Below, one piece after another: positions 1-6,799 of a stretch of 36,659 nt of DNA. Source of the DNA: Streptomyces sp. WAC 04229. GTDB taxonomy: Bacteria > Actinomycetota > Actinomycetes > Streptomycetales > Streptomycetaceae. The DNA lies in contig NZ_QHJH01000064.1 in the NCBI RefSeq assembly GCF_003947455.1, positions 1-36,659 of the forward strand. Reading direction: 5' to 3'. Every line of letters begins with the position of its first letter. Within the stretch, counting starts at the first letter, position 1. Both the position numbers and the translations under genes were made by a program. Under the pieces are notes generated by a model that did not search any database, was not told the origin of the DNA, and saw nothing but the letters and a program-made list of their open reading frames with translations.

Positions 1-57
1 CCTCCCCCACCCCACCCGCTACACTGTCCGCGACGGCCCAGCCCTGCCGGGCCGCCC

Positions 58-133
58 GCCTTCGTAGCTCAGGGGATAGAGCACCGCTCTCCTAAAGCGG
101 GTGTCGCAGGTTCGAATCCTGCCGGGGGCACCA
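58..133 (+). tRNA. tRNA-Arg, anticodon CCT
   Basis: The full cloverleaf can be drawn. The acceptor stem pairs 58-64 with 123-129, with two internal G-T pairs. The D arm is GCTC/GAGC. The anticodon stem is 84-88/96-100, with loop 89-95 and anticodon CCT at 91-93. The T arm is GCAGG/CCTGC around TTCGAAT. Discriminator A is followed by an encoded CCA at 131-133. It reads AGG arginine codons, which are rare in high-GC genomes. A TACACT at 20-25 could be its -10 box. tRNA-Arg genes are known phage and ICE attachment sites, but no integrase or repeated 3' end is present here. Confidence 0.96.
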
Positions 134-135
134 GT

Positions 136-179
136 TCAGAAGGGTCCACCCCCGAAATTTCGGGGGTGGACCCTTCTGA
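136..179 (+). terminator. Perfect 44-bp palindrome after the tRNA
   Basis: Arms 136-157 and 158-179 are exact 22-nt reverse complements with no spacer, beginning 3 nt after the CCA end of the tRNA. In RNA this folds into a very stable hairpin with a tight AAATTT turn, and it most likely terminates the tRNA transcript. No U tract follows, which is common for Streptomyces terminators. Confidence 0.8.
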
Positions 180-285
180 CATCCACCCTGGGGGACCATG
201 GGGGCGTGCGCGGGGAGCTCCCATCCCGTCCGTCGCCGCCCCAGGCAGAGCCGAGCGGACGCCATCTTCCCTACCTGCCCTTGAA

Positions 286-301
286 CCTTCGGCCACGAAG
301 G
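286..301. promoter_or_regulatory. Small inverted repeat upstream of the solute-binding-like gene
   Basis: CCTTCG (286-291) and CGAAGG (296-301) flank a 4-nt spacer about 30 nt before the ATG at 331. It may be an operator or part of the 5' leader. The rest of 180-330 holds no supported gene. No good Shine-Dalgarno sequence precedes the ATG. Confidence 0.3.
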
Positions 302-330
302 ATTGAGTAACAGCCGCCTAGGCTCGGGCC

Positions 331-1056
331 ATGATGCCAATTGACGCAGAGGTTGCGCACGACCTGGCCCCCACCGGAGTGCTGCGCGCCTCCATCAACC
401 TCGGCAACCCGGTCCTTGCTCAGGGCACCCTCGACGAGCCGTCCGGGGTCACCGTCGAGCTTGCCCGCGAGGTCGCCGCACGTCTGGCTCTGCCGGTGCA
501 GTTCATGTGCTTCGATGCGGCCCGCAAGTCGTACGCCGCGATGGCCGAGGGCCGTGCCGACCTGTGTTTCCTGGCCGTGGATCCGGACCGCGAGAAGGAA
601 GTCGCGTTCAGCACGCCGTACGTGCACATCGAGGGGGTGTACGCGGCACCGGTGAACTCGGCGTTCGTCTCTGCCGACGACGTGGACCGAGACGGGGTGC
701 GCATTGGCGTCAAGGAGGGGTCCGCGTACGACCTCTACCTGAGCCGCACCCTGCGTCACGCCACCGTGGTGCGCGGCGGTGAGGGGGTCGACGTCTTCCA
801 CGCCGAGGGCCTGGACGTGGCGGCCGGCATCCGCCAGCCGTTGACCGCGCACGTTGCCCAGCGGGCCGAACTGCGCCTGCTGGAGCCCGCGTTCATGACG
901 ATCCGGCAGGCCGTGGGCACCACGAAGGCGCGGCGTCCGAAGACCACACAGTTCCTCAGTGAAGTCGTGACCGAGCTGGTGGCGTCCGGATTCGTCGCCG
1001 AGGCGCTGCGCCACTCCGGCCAGGACCCGACGCTGACTGCCCCCACCGCGGTCTGA
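331..1056 (+). CDS. Family 3 solute-binding-like protein without signal peptide
   Basis: A 241-residue protein resembling bacterial family 3 solute-binding domains (amino-acid ABC transporter type). It has an early G-V-L-R-A strand, a middle segment where aspartate and 'FSTPY' fit the lobe I/II hinge, and 'GVKEGSAYDLYL' typical of the second lobe. No signal peptide or lipobox is present, and no ABC permease or ATPase is adjacent, so it may be cytosolic or a ligand-sensing relic rather than an uptake component. The start is one of two consecutive ATGs (331 or 334); neither has a clear ribosome site. It converges with the hydrolase at 1081 across a 24-nt gap. Family assignment is fairly secure; ligand and role are unknown. 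Confidence 0.8.
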   Translation: MMPIDAEVAHDLAPTGVLRASINLGNPVLAQGTLDEPSGVTVELAREVAARLALPVQFMCFDAARKSYAAMAEGRADLCFLAVDPDREKEVAFSTPYVHIEGVYAAPVNSAFVSADDVDRDGVRIGVKEGSAYDLYLSRTLRHATVVRGGEGVDVFHAEGLDVAAGIRQPLTAHVAQRAELRLLEPAFMTIRQAVGTTKARRPKTTQFLSEVVTELVASGFVAEALRHSGQDPTLTAPTAV

Positions 1057-1080
1057 CTCCGCATACCGGCCACTTGGGCG

Positions 1081-1860
1081 CTAGCGTCGGCCGTGGTCCG
1101 AGAGCGCCGCCGCGGTGGCGCGGGCGAAGCCTTCCGGGTTGTCCAGCATGATGTTGTGCCCGCAGTCCGGGATGGAGACCACGGCCACCCCGGATTCGGT
1201 GAGCGCCGCGGTGCCCGGGAGCGGGCCGTCGGCCTGGGGCAGCAGGTAGGTGCGGGGGACTTTCAGGTCCAGCAGAAGCTCACGCATGGTGGGTACGGTG
1301 CCGCGGGTGAGGTGAACCGCGCTGCGATGCAGGGCCTCCCGGCCTGCCAGGCGCATCGTGGACCACCAGTGGGAGCCGGCCCGGTCGCGGACCTCTTCCC
1401 AGCCGCTCGCCAGGAACTCCTCCTCGGAGTACGCGGCGATGCCGCTGCTGCCCGCGACGCCCCGTGCGGGCGGGATCGGGTCGAGGTTGGCGTCGACCAG
1501 GACCAGGCGGGAGACCAGTTGGGGGTGGCGGGCGGCCAGGACGATCGCCACCGAGCCCCCCATGCTGTGCGCGATCAGCTCGGCACCGGTGACACCCGCG
1601 CCGGTGAGGGCCACGGCAAGGGCATCGGCGTGGGATTCCAGGGTGTAGTCGAAGTCCGTCGGCCGGTCGCTGATGCCGTGCCCGAGCAGGTCGATCAGCA
1701 GCGATCGATGTCCGGCGAGCAGGGGGTGAACCGCGACCTCTGCGAAGTAGGCCGGCGACGTGGCGCCCAGACCATGGACGTAGACACGGGACGGCTCCTG
1801 TCCCGGCAGCTCGGCCCAGCGGATCTGGCCGCCCTCGGGCGTCACGGCGGCGTTGCGCAC
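1081..1860 (-). CDS. Alpha/beta hydrolase
   Basis: A 259-residue single-domain alpha/beta hydrolase. The oxyanion segment is 'VHGLG', the nucleophile elbow is 'HSMGGS' (catalytic Ser), and the C-terminal 'CGHNIMLDNPEGF' carries the catalytic His. The substrate cannot be predicted; relatives include esterases, lactonases and C-C hydrolases. The GTG at 1860 is chosen because AGGGGAG lies about 7 nt upstream. A longer reading from 1986 would add about 42 residues that do not look like the family. It is divergent from the Uma2 remnant at 1985. No signal peptide, so cytoplasmic. Confidence 0.85.
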   Translation of the reverse strand: MRNAAVTPEGGQIRWAELPGQEPSRVYVHGLGATSPAYFAEVAVHPLLAGHRSLLIDLLGHGISDRPTDFDYTLESHADALAVALTGAGVTGAELIAHSMGGSVAIVLAARHPQLVSRLVLVDANLDPIPPARGVAGSSGIAAYSEEEFLASGWEEVRDRAGSHWWSTMRLAGREALHRSAVHLTRGTVPTMRELLLDLKVPRTYLLPQADGPLPGTAALTESGVAVVSIPDCGHNIMLDNPEGFARATAAALSDHGRR

Positions 1861-1984
1861 AGCTTGCTCCCCTCGGTTCCGGATCGACGGAGAGACGACA
1901 GTAGCCGCCGGGCCTCGGTACACCACCACCGCCCCAAGCACCGCACGCACCAGCAACCTCGGGCCTCGATCCAAGTGGTGCTTC

Positions 1985-2295
1985 ATGACGGCCGAGATGG
2001 CGGCCCCGGCGTGGATGCATGAGCAGATCACGGCGGAGGAGTACGACTCCTGGTCCGAGGAGCAGTGCGACGGCATCGAGATCGTGGACGGGATGGTCGT
2101 CGGGAGTCCGAGCGCGTCCAAGCGGCACGGGCGGCTGGCCCGAATCCTGGCCAACGCCCTGGATGCCGCCGCAGGCGCGGACTGGAACGCCGACACCGAC
2201 TGGTCACAGCCTTGGCCGGGGAAGCCTCCCGCGACGGGCGTGCCGCTGGTGTCGCGGCTCCCATCACCGTGAAGATCGACCTCCGTTGGTGCTGA
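1985..2295 (+). pseudogene. Uma2-family (DUF820) nuclease-like remnant
   Basis: The first ~70 codons match the start of Uma2 proteins: 'MTAEMAAPAWMHEQ', then 'EEYDSW', 'GIEIVDGMVV' and 'SPSASKRH' followed by the helix ending 'WNADTDW'. The sequence then jumps to a short piece, 'ATGVPLV', that belongs near the end of the family. A -PITVKIDL- ending appears in a different frame, stopping at 2293-2295. The central part with the PD-(D/E)XK-like residues is missing, so about 190 residues have collapsed to about 95. The original frame stops at 2272. The 3' end overlaps the stop of the FAD oxidoreductase on the other strand. I read it as a decayed gene with an internal deletion and frameshift. Confidence 0.7.
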
Positions 2296-3439
2296 CCTCG
2301 GCGCCCGCCGGCGTCGGAAACGACCTGTCGCCGAAGAGGACCCTGCCGGCCACCGCCCTGCCGAAGCGGCTGCGGAGGAGAGGGAACGCCGCCGCCGCGG
2401 CCGCCGGGGTGCGGAGTCGGGACAGTGCCCCGCGGAGCATCAGGCGGCCGCGGAAGTCGGTGCGCAGGGCTGCTCCGTCGTAGGTGCGCAGCGCGCCCCG
2501 GTCGCCCGTGCGCAGTGCCGTGTCCAGGACTGTTGCCGCGTGCTCCGACAGGCGCAGGCACGGGTCCAGGCCGCCCGCCGTGAGCGGGGAGACCGCGCCG
2601 GCCGCGTCGCCCACGAGGAGGCCGTCCGGGCAGCTGATCCGGCGGAGGACGCCGCCGACGGGGATCGGGCCGCCGCGTCGTTCCACCGCGTCGGGGCGGG
2701 TTACGCCTTTCAGGCCGGGGGCAGCGGCGCTGAAGCGTTCCATGGTGCGGCGGAGGCCGTGGGGGAAGCGGTCGGCGTAGCCCGCGACGCCGACGTGGGC
2801 GTGCCGACCGTCGTTGACCACCCAGGCGAGGTAGCCGGGGGCGTAGGACGGGTCCAGTACGCAGTGGAACGTCGGTGGCTCGTCGCCGGTTTCGGACAGG
2901 GCGAAGACTTCCTCCGCGCCGACCAGCAGGTGGTGGTTGCGGTCGAGGCCCAGGTCGTGGGCGACGCGTGAGCGGGCGCCGTCGGCTCCCACGACGAAGC
3001 GGGCCCGGAGCGTCGTGGGGCCCTCGCGTCCGGCGAGGTGGAAGGTGGTGCCGGTGCGGCCGACGTAGCGGGTGCCCAGCGCCATGCGTACGCCGGACGC
3101 CGACGCGTCCTCGGCCGCCCGCGTGTAGAGCGGGCCCATGTCTCCCACGCGGTACTCGTCCCGTCCGCTGACCAGGCCGACCGGGCGGCGCAGGTTCGGT
3201 GGGTAGAGCAGGACGCGCCGGATCGGTGGGCCGAGACAGTCGGGCGGGAGCGGGAAGTCGTCGAGTGTCTTGCGGACGAAGATGCCGGTGGTGCGGATCG
3301 CGGAGGCCGGACTGGCGCGGCGTTCGGCCAGGACCACGTCGTGGCCCCGCTGGGCGAGGAGGGTGGCCGTGTGCAGGCCGGCCAGGCCCGCGCCGACCAC
3401 CAGGACGTCAGCCTCGGCCGTGGCTCCGAGGCCGTTCAT
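2264..3439 (-). CDS. FAD-dependent oxidoreductase (geranylgeranyl-reductase-like)
   Basis: A 391-residue flavoprotein of the p-hydroxybenzoate hydroxylase fold. The Rossmann motif is G16-A-G-L-A-G21 with acidic E39 ending strand 2, there is a central 'GADGARSRV', and a late 'GDAAG' FAD motif is followed by 'AGGLDPCLRLSE'. The pattern fits the geranylgeranyl reductase/tryptophan halogenase-like branch; the substrate is unknown. Its ATG overlaps the TGA of the upstream XRE gene by 4 nt, so it is the third gene of an operon with the DUF2975 protein and should share its dyad operator. It converges on the Uma2 remnant. Confidence 0.88.
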   Translation of the reverse strand: MNGLGATAEADVLVVGAGLAGLHTATLLAQRGHDVVLAERRASPASAIRTTGIFVRKTLDDFPLPPDCLGPPIRRVLLYPPNLRRPVGLVSGRDEYRVGDMGPLYTRAAEDASASGVRMALGTRYVGRTGTTFHLAGREGPTTLRARFVVGADGARSRVAHDLGLDRNHHLLVGAEEVFALSETGDEPPTFHCVLDPSYAPGYLAWVVNDGRHAHVGVAGYADRFPHGLRRTMERFSAAAPGLKGVTRPDAVERRGGPIPVGGVLRRISCPDGLLVGDAAGAVSPLTAGGLDPCLRLSEHAATVLDTALRTGDRGALRTYDGAALRTDFRGRLMLRGALSRLRTPAAAAAAFPLLRSRFGRAVAGRVLFGDRSFPTPAGAEVSTNGGRSSR

Positions 3440-3678
3440 CGGGGCTGGTCCGGGACGGTCGCGTCCACCCGGTCGTCGGCCTCCCAGCGGAGCAGGTCCC
3501 CCGGCTGGCAGTCGAGCGCCGCGCAGAGCGCGTCGAGTGTGGACAGGCGCACCGCCTTGGCGCGGCCGTTCTTGAGGACCGCCAGGTTGGCGGGGGTGAT
3601 GCCCACGCGTTCGGCCAGCTCGCCCACGGCCATCTTGCGGCGGGCCAGCATCACGTCGATGTCGACGACGATGGCCAT
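3436..3678 (-). CDS. XRE/YozG-type HTH regulator
   Basis: An 80-residue Cro/C1-type DNA-binding protein. The HTH lies at about residues 17-60 ('AERVGITPANLAVLKNG', then 'LSTLDALCAALDCQPGDLL'). It belongs to the short YozG-like group often encoded right after DUF2975 membrane proteins. The start is the ATG at 3678, whose A overlaps the last base of the upstream TGA (TGATG). Its own stop overlaps the next gene's ATG. It probably binds the inverted repeats upstream of this operon and controls it, perhaps sensing through its membrane partner; that link is inferred. Confidence 0.88.
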   Translation of the reverse strand: MAIVVDIDVMLARRKMAVGELAERVGITPANLAVLKNGRAKAVRLSTLDALCAALDCQPGDLLRWEADDRVDATVPDQPR

Positions 3679-4169
3679 CAGATCACCCCGCTGAGCTCGG
3701 CCTGCATCTGCGACGCCTCGGCGTCGCGCGCGACCGCCTGGGCGAGCAGCACCCGCATCACCAGGACGACGAGCGCGACCCCGAAGGCCGCGAGGGCGAC
3801 GCCGCAGAGAAGGAGGACGACGCCCGGCGCCACCGCCTCGCCCGGCGCGAGTACGACGCCGAGCGCGCAGACGAGCACCCCGGCGGCGGCGAACGCGCCC
3901 ATCACGACGTGCACGTACCGGAAGGCGGCGGGGGAGAACACCGTGCCCCTGCGCACCATGGTCACCAGCCGCCATGTGCTCAGCAGCACGGCCTCCACCG
4001 TCAGGACGCCCAGGACCACGATCACGACGATCGGCACCCGCCGGTCCGCCAGGTCACCGCCGTCCAGGTCGGACGCCAGCAGGGCCGCCATCACCGTCTG
4101 GACGAACACCGACCCGGCGAGCAGCGCCGCCAGTACGGCGCGCAGCGCGAGCACGGTCAGCTTTCCCAT
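3678..4169 (-). CDS. DUF2975 membrane protein
   Basis: A protein of about 163 residues with four hydrophobic spans (about 6-30, 45-68, 88-112 and 118-145), matching DUF2975. The family typically sits before a YozG-type HTH gene, as here; its biochemical role is not established. The ATG at 4169 is preferred because AAGGAG lies 5 nt upstream; two GTG codons at 4172 and 4175 are alternatives. It is the first gene of a three-gene overlapping operon, and its leader contains a strong dyad operator at 4183-4220. Confidence 0.85.
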   Translation of the reverse strand: MGKLTVLALRAVLAALLAGSVFVQTVMAALLASDLDGGDLADRRVPIVVIVVLGVLTVEAVLLSTWRLVTMVRRGTVFSPAAFRYVHVVMGAFAAAGVLVCALGVVLAPGEAVAPGVVLLLCGVALAAFGVALVVLVMRVLLAQAVARDAEASQMQAELSGVI

Positions 4170-4182
4170 CACCACTCCTTCA

Positions 4183-4220
4183 ATCGAAACGCGATGTGAA
4201 TCTATCGCGTTTCGATAGAT
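4183..4220. promoter_or_regulatory. Paired dyad operator of the DUF2975-XRE-FAD operon
   Basis: The right site is ATCTATCG (4200-4207), five bases, CGATAGAT (4213-4220), a perfect 8-bp dyad. The left site at 4183-4195 is the exact reverse complement of the 13-bp core 4204-4216, giving two operators in opposite orientation 8 nt apart. They lie just upstream of the DUF2975 ribosome site, where a repressor would block transcription. The encoded XRE protein is the obvious binder (inference). Confidence 0.75.
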
Positions 4221-4309
4221 GACGGCAACAGGTGGCCTGTCGGCGCCGCCTAACTGCTCAGGACGCTAGTTGCCCCCCACTGACAGGGGCCGCGGTCACA
4301 GGGGACGCC

Positions 4310-4708
4310 TCAACGACCCGCGAGCAGCATCCAGATCGCCACCACGATGAACAACCCGCCCGCCCCCAGCGGAAGTACGACGCTCTCGACCCGTTTCCCG
4401 GTCAGGTCCACACGTGCCGTGCCGGGGGCGCCGGGGAGGTAGCGCACCGGTGCCCGGCCGCCCACGGGGAGGCGTTTGACGCCGGAGGTCCTGGCCCGGA
4501 ACTGGTGCGAACGGCCCTGCGCGTCGGTGAACTCGACCACCGCGGTGAAGGTGACGCCCTCCCCCCTCGTGCCGCTGCTCCGGTGGTGGCGGACCACCAG
4601 GCCGTCGGCGCGCGTCCCCGCGCGGCCGAGGCGGCGCTGGAGCACGGCCTCGTACGTTCCGGCACCGACGACGGCGAGACCCGCGAGCAGCAGGAGCGTC
4701 GGCCACAC
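4310..4708 (-). CDS. DUF3592-type membrane protein
   Basis: A protein of about 132 residues. An N-terminal span (about 2-22) is followed by an extramembrane beta-rich part containing 'VEFTDAQGRSHQF' and 'PVRYLPGAPGTARVD', then a C-terminal span near the end ('LGAGGLFIVVAIWMLLAG'). This is the DUF3592 layout; function is unknown. GTG at 4708 is chosen because GAGAGGAGG lies 7 nt upstream; an upstream reading to 4792 lacks such a site. It is divergent from the DUF6131 gene. The shared intergenic space has a 7-bp inverted repeat (GTGCCCG 4749-4755, CGGGCAC 4763-4769). Confidence 0.8.
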   Translation of the reverse strand: MWPTLLLLAGLAVVGAGTYEAVLQRRLGRAGTRADGLVVRHHRSSGTRGEGVTFTAVVEFTDAQGRSHQFRARTSGVKRLPVGGRAPVRYLPGAPGTARVDLTGKRVESVVLPLGAGGLFIVVAIWMLLAGR

Positions 4709-4886
4709 ATTCGCCTCCTCTCCCGGCCCGGCCGCGTTCTCCGGGCATGTGCCCGTCATGGCCGGGCACACGGAGGGAGCAACGCTACACAACCTCCACC
4801 GTACCGAGATGGACGAACAAGCGGCTCCACGGACCTTCCGTCAGGAGGCCCGGGGCCTCGTGGAGACTCGACAGATCGGATTCGCA

Positions 4887-5042
4887 ATGATTCTCATTGG
4901 GCTCATTCTGCTCATCATCGGCCTGCTCGTCGGCGTCGGGCTGCTGACCACGGTCGGCGGAATCCTCATCGTGGTCGGTGCGGTCCTGTGGATTCTCGGG
5001 GCGACCGGGCGGGCCGTGGGCGGCCGAAAGCATTATTTCTAG
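4887..5042 (+). CDS. DUF6131 small membrane protein
   Basis: A 51-residue protein with two hydrophobic spans, ending in 'GRAVGGRKHYF', the hallmark of the DUF6131 family common in actinobacteria. Function unknown; probably an envelope-stress-type small membrane protein (speculative). The start at 4887 gives the usual family length but has a weak ribosome site. A GTG at 4859 with AGGAGG 11 nt upstream, or an ATG at 4809, could extend it. A terminator hairpin follows at 5061. Confidence 0.75.
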   Translation: MILIGLILLIIGLLVGVGLLTTVGGILIVVGAVLWILGATGRAVGGRKHYF

Positions 5043-5060
5043 GCTTGGCACACGCCCCGA

Positions 5061-5088
5061 GGGGGCCGGGGTGGTGGCCCCGGCCCCC
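5061..5088. terminator. Bidirectional terminator between DUF6131 and the small kdp-side gene
   Basis: An 11-bp perfect G/C stem (5061-5071 with 5078-5088) and a 6-nt loop lie between converging stop codons at 5042 and 5136. Confidence 0.75.
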
Positions 5089-5135
5089 ATCGGCGTACCG
5101 CGAGATGGGGGGGGTGCGCCCCGGCGGGATCCGTC

Positions 5136-5327
5136 TCAGGGCCGGTAGACCAGCTCGACCAGCAGTGCCGCGATCAGCGTCCACGCGCCGATCCCGAGCA
5201 GCCACAACGCGTCGGCGAGCAGGCCGACGGCGAACAGGGCCGCCGCGGCGACCAGGAGGGCGTGGAAGAGGTGCTTCATGCCGCGGTCGCTGCCGGGGGA
5301 CGGGAACCTCACGGGCGGGAACCTCAT
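5136..5327 (-). CDS. Small two-span membrane protein downstream of kdpE
   Basis: 63 residues if started at 5327, or 47 if started at the internal ATG at 5279. Two hydrophobic segments ('FHALLVAAAALFAVGLLAD' and 'LLGIGAWTLIAALLVELVY') suggest a hairpin membrane protein. I do not recognise a family. It begins 8 nt after the kdpE stop, so it is probably co-transcribed with kdpE. A role in potassium homeostasis is only a guess from position. Confidence 0.6.
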   Translation of the reverse strand: MRFPPVRFPSPGSDRGMKHLFHALLVAAAALFAVGLLADALWLLGIGAWTLIAALLVELVYRP

Positions 5328-5335
5328 GGAACCGC

Positions 5336-6016
5336 TCACCCCTCGAAGCGGTAGCCCATCCCGGCCTCGGTGACGAGGTAGCGGGGGCGGGAGGGATCGG
5401 TCTCGAGTTTGCGGCGCAGCTGGGCCATGTAGACCCGCAGGTAGTTGGTCTTGTTGCCGTGGGCCTCGCCCCAGACCTCGCGCAGCAGGTGCTTCTGGCT
5501 GATGAGGCGGCCGGGGTGGGTGACCAGGATCTCCAGCAGGTGCCATTCCGTCGGGGTGAGACGGATGTCGCGGCCGGACCTGCGGACCCTTTTCGCGGTC
5601 AGGTCGACGGTGAAGTCGTCCGTGGTGACCAGCGTCGTCTCGGCGACGGGGTCCGTCTCGGTGCGGCGGACGGCGGCGCGCAGGCGGGCCAGGAGCTCGT
5701 CCATGCTGAACGGCTTGGTGATGTAGTCGTCGGCGCCCGCGTCGAGCGCGGCGACCTTCTCGCCGGCGGCCCTGCGGGCCGAGAGCACCAGGATCGGCAC
5801 GCGGGTCCAGCCGCGCAGCGTCCTGATGACGTGGACGCCGTCCATGTCCGGCAGGCCGAGGTCGAGGACGACGACGTCGGGCCGGCGCGCCTGGGCCAGG
5901 CGCAGGGCCGTGGTGCCGTCGTGCGCCGCGTCGACGCCGTAGCGGCGGGCCCGCAGGTTGAGGACGAGTGCGCGGACGAGCTGGGGGTCGTCCTCCACGA
6001 CCAGCACCCGGGTCAT
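5336..6016 (-). CDS. kdpE: KdpE response regulator (OmpR/PhoB type)
   Basis: A 226-residue response regulator. The receiver domain (1-120) has the acidic pocket E8/D9/D10, phosphoacceptor D52 in 'VVLDLGLPDMDG' and conserved K near 'DDYITKPFS'. The C-terminal winged helix (about 130-225) has the PhoB-type 'LTPTEWHLLEILV' and 'YLRVYMAQLRRKLE'. The sequence and position after kdpC identify it as KdpE, the activator of potassium-ATPase genes. Unusually, the sensor kinase gene kdpD, normally just upstream, is absent, and a hairpin separates kdpE from kdpC. ATG 6016 is chosen over 6046 because the domain begins there; AGGAAAGG lies about 10 nt upstream. Confidence 0.92.
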   Translation of the reverse strand: MTRVLVVEDDPQLVRALVLNLRARRYGVDAAHDGTTALRLAQARRPDVVVLDLGLPDMDGVHVIRTLRGWTRVPILVLSARRAAGEKVAALDAGADDYITKPFSMDELLARLRAAVRRTETDPVAETTLVTTDDFTVDLTAKRVRRSGRDIRLTPTEWHLLEILVTHPGRLISQKHLLREVWGEAHGNKTNYLRVYMAQLRRKLETDPSRPRYLVTEAGMGYRFEG

Positions 6017-6059
6017 CGGCGTGCGCCTTTCCTGTCGAAACGACACGCCCTGGGTCCGG

Positions 6060-6103
6060 TCGGAGCCGGCGGCCGGGGACGGGCTCCGGGCGGCCGGCTC
6101 CGA
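6060..6103 (-). terminator. Hairpin between kdpC and kdpE
   Basis: An 11-bp perfect stem (TCGGAGCCGGC 6060-6070 with 6093-6103) and a 22-nt G/C-rich loop that can pair further. It lies 20 nt after the kdpC stop and may terminate or attenuate the kdp structural mRNA before kdpE. Confidence 0.6.
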
Positions 6104-6122
6104 CGGCGTGCGCGTAAGGCCA

Positions 6123-6794
6123 TCAGCGGCCGGCCGCCGAGAGGTCCTTGAGGGCGATGTTGAGTTCGAGCACGTTCACGCGGGGCTCCCCCATGAAGCC
6201 GAGGGTGCGGCCCTCGGTGTGCTCGTCGACCAGCTTCTGGACCCGGTCGGCGGGCAAACCGTTCCTCTCGGCGACGCGGTGGACCTGGAGGTCGGCGTAC
6301 TGCGGGGAGATGACCGGGTCCAGGCCGGAGCCGGAGGAGGTGACGGCGTCCGCGGGCACGTCCGAGGGACGGACCGGGTGGCCGGGCACGGAGTTGTCCT
6401 TGACGACGGCGGCCTTGGCGTCCTCGACCCACTGGACCAGCTCGGCGTTGTCGGCGGCGCGGTTGGTGGCGCCGGACAGGATGAGCTTGTACTGGGTGTT
6501 GACGCTGTTGCTGCCGAGGCCGTTCTGCGGGCGTCCCTGGAACCACTTGAGGTCGGGCGCCGGGGTCTCCTGGCCCTTCTTCAGCGGCAGGTTGTACGCC
6601 TGGCCGATCAGGGACGAGCCGACGACCTCGCCGTGCGACTCGATCTCGGAGCCGTTCGCCTTTCCGGCGAAGAGCCCCTGGGCGATGCCGGTGACGGCCA
6701 GCGGGTAGATGACGCCGGTGACGAGGGTCAGCACGAGCAGGGCGCGCAGGCCCGCGCCGAGCAGCCGGGCGGTGTTGGTGACGGAGGTGTTCAT
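6123..6794 (-). CDS. kdpC: KdpC, K+-transporting ATPase subunit C
   Basis: A 223-residue KdpC. One N-terminal membrane span (about 14-38), then the periplasmic domain with the family features 'GSSLIGQ', 'FQGRP', 'SGSGLDPVISPQYA' and 'VNVLELNIAL' near the end. KdpC stabilises the KdpFABC complex and raises potassium affinity. It starts 5 nt after the kdpB stop, in one operon with kdpF-A-B. Confidence 0.97.
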   Translation of the reverse strand: MNTSVTNTARLLGAGLRALLVLTLVTGVIYPLAVTGIAQGLFAGKANGSEIESHGEVVGSSLIGQAYNLPLKKGQETPAPDLKWFQGRPQNGLGSNSVNTQYKLILSGATNRAADNAELVQWVEDAKAAVVKDNSVPGHPVRPSDVPADAVTSSGSGLDPVISPQYADLQVHRVAERNGLPADRVQKLVDEHTEGRTLGFMGEPRVNVLELNIALKDLSAAGR

Positions 6795-6799
6795 GGCGG

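Noticed and set aside
58..133. tRNA-Arg as the attachment site of an integrated element in this window
   Set aside because: No integrase, excisionase or repeated tRNA 3' end was found downstream.
6017..6113. 10-bp direct repeat CGGCGTGCGC (6017-6026 and 6104-6113) as a scar of kdpD deletion
   Set aside because: Recombination between such repeats would leave one copy and no hairpin between them; a 10-mer this G/C-rich recurs easily by chance.
4232..6151. 639-codon plus-strand frame over the DUF3592, DUF6131 and kdpE region
   Set aside because: Composition is Arg/Gly/Pro/Ala-rich without domains, and it is antisense to well-identified genes.
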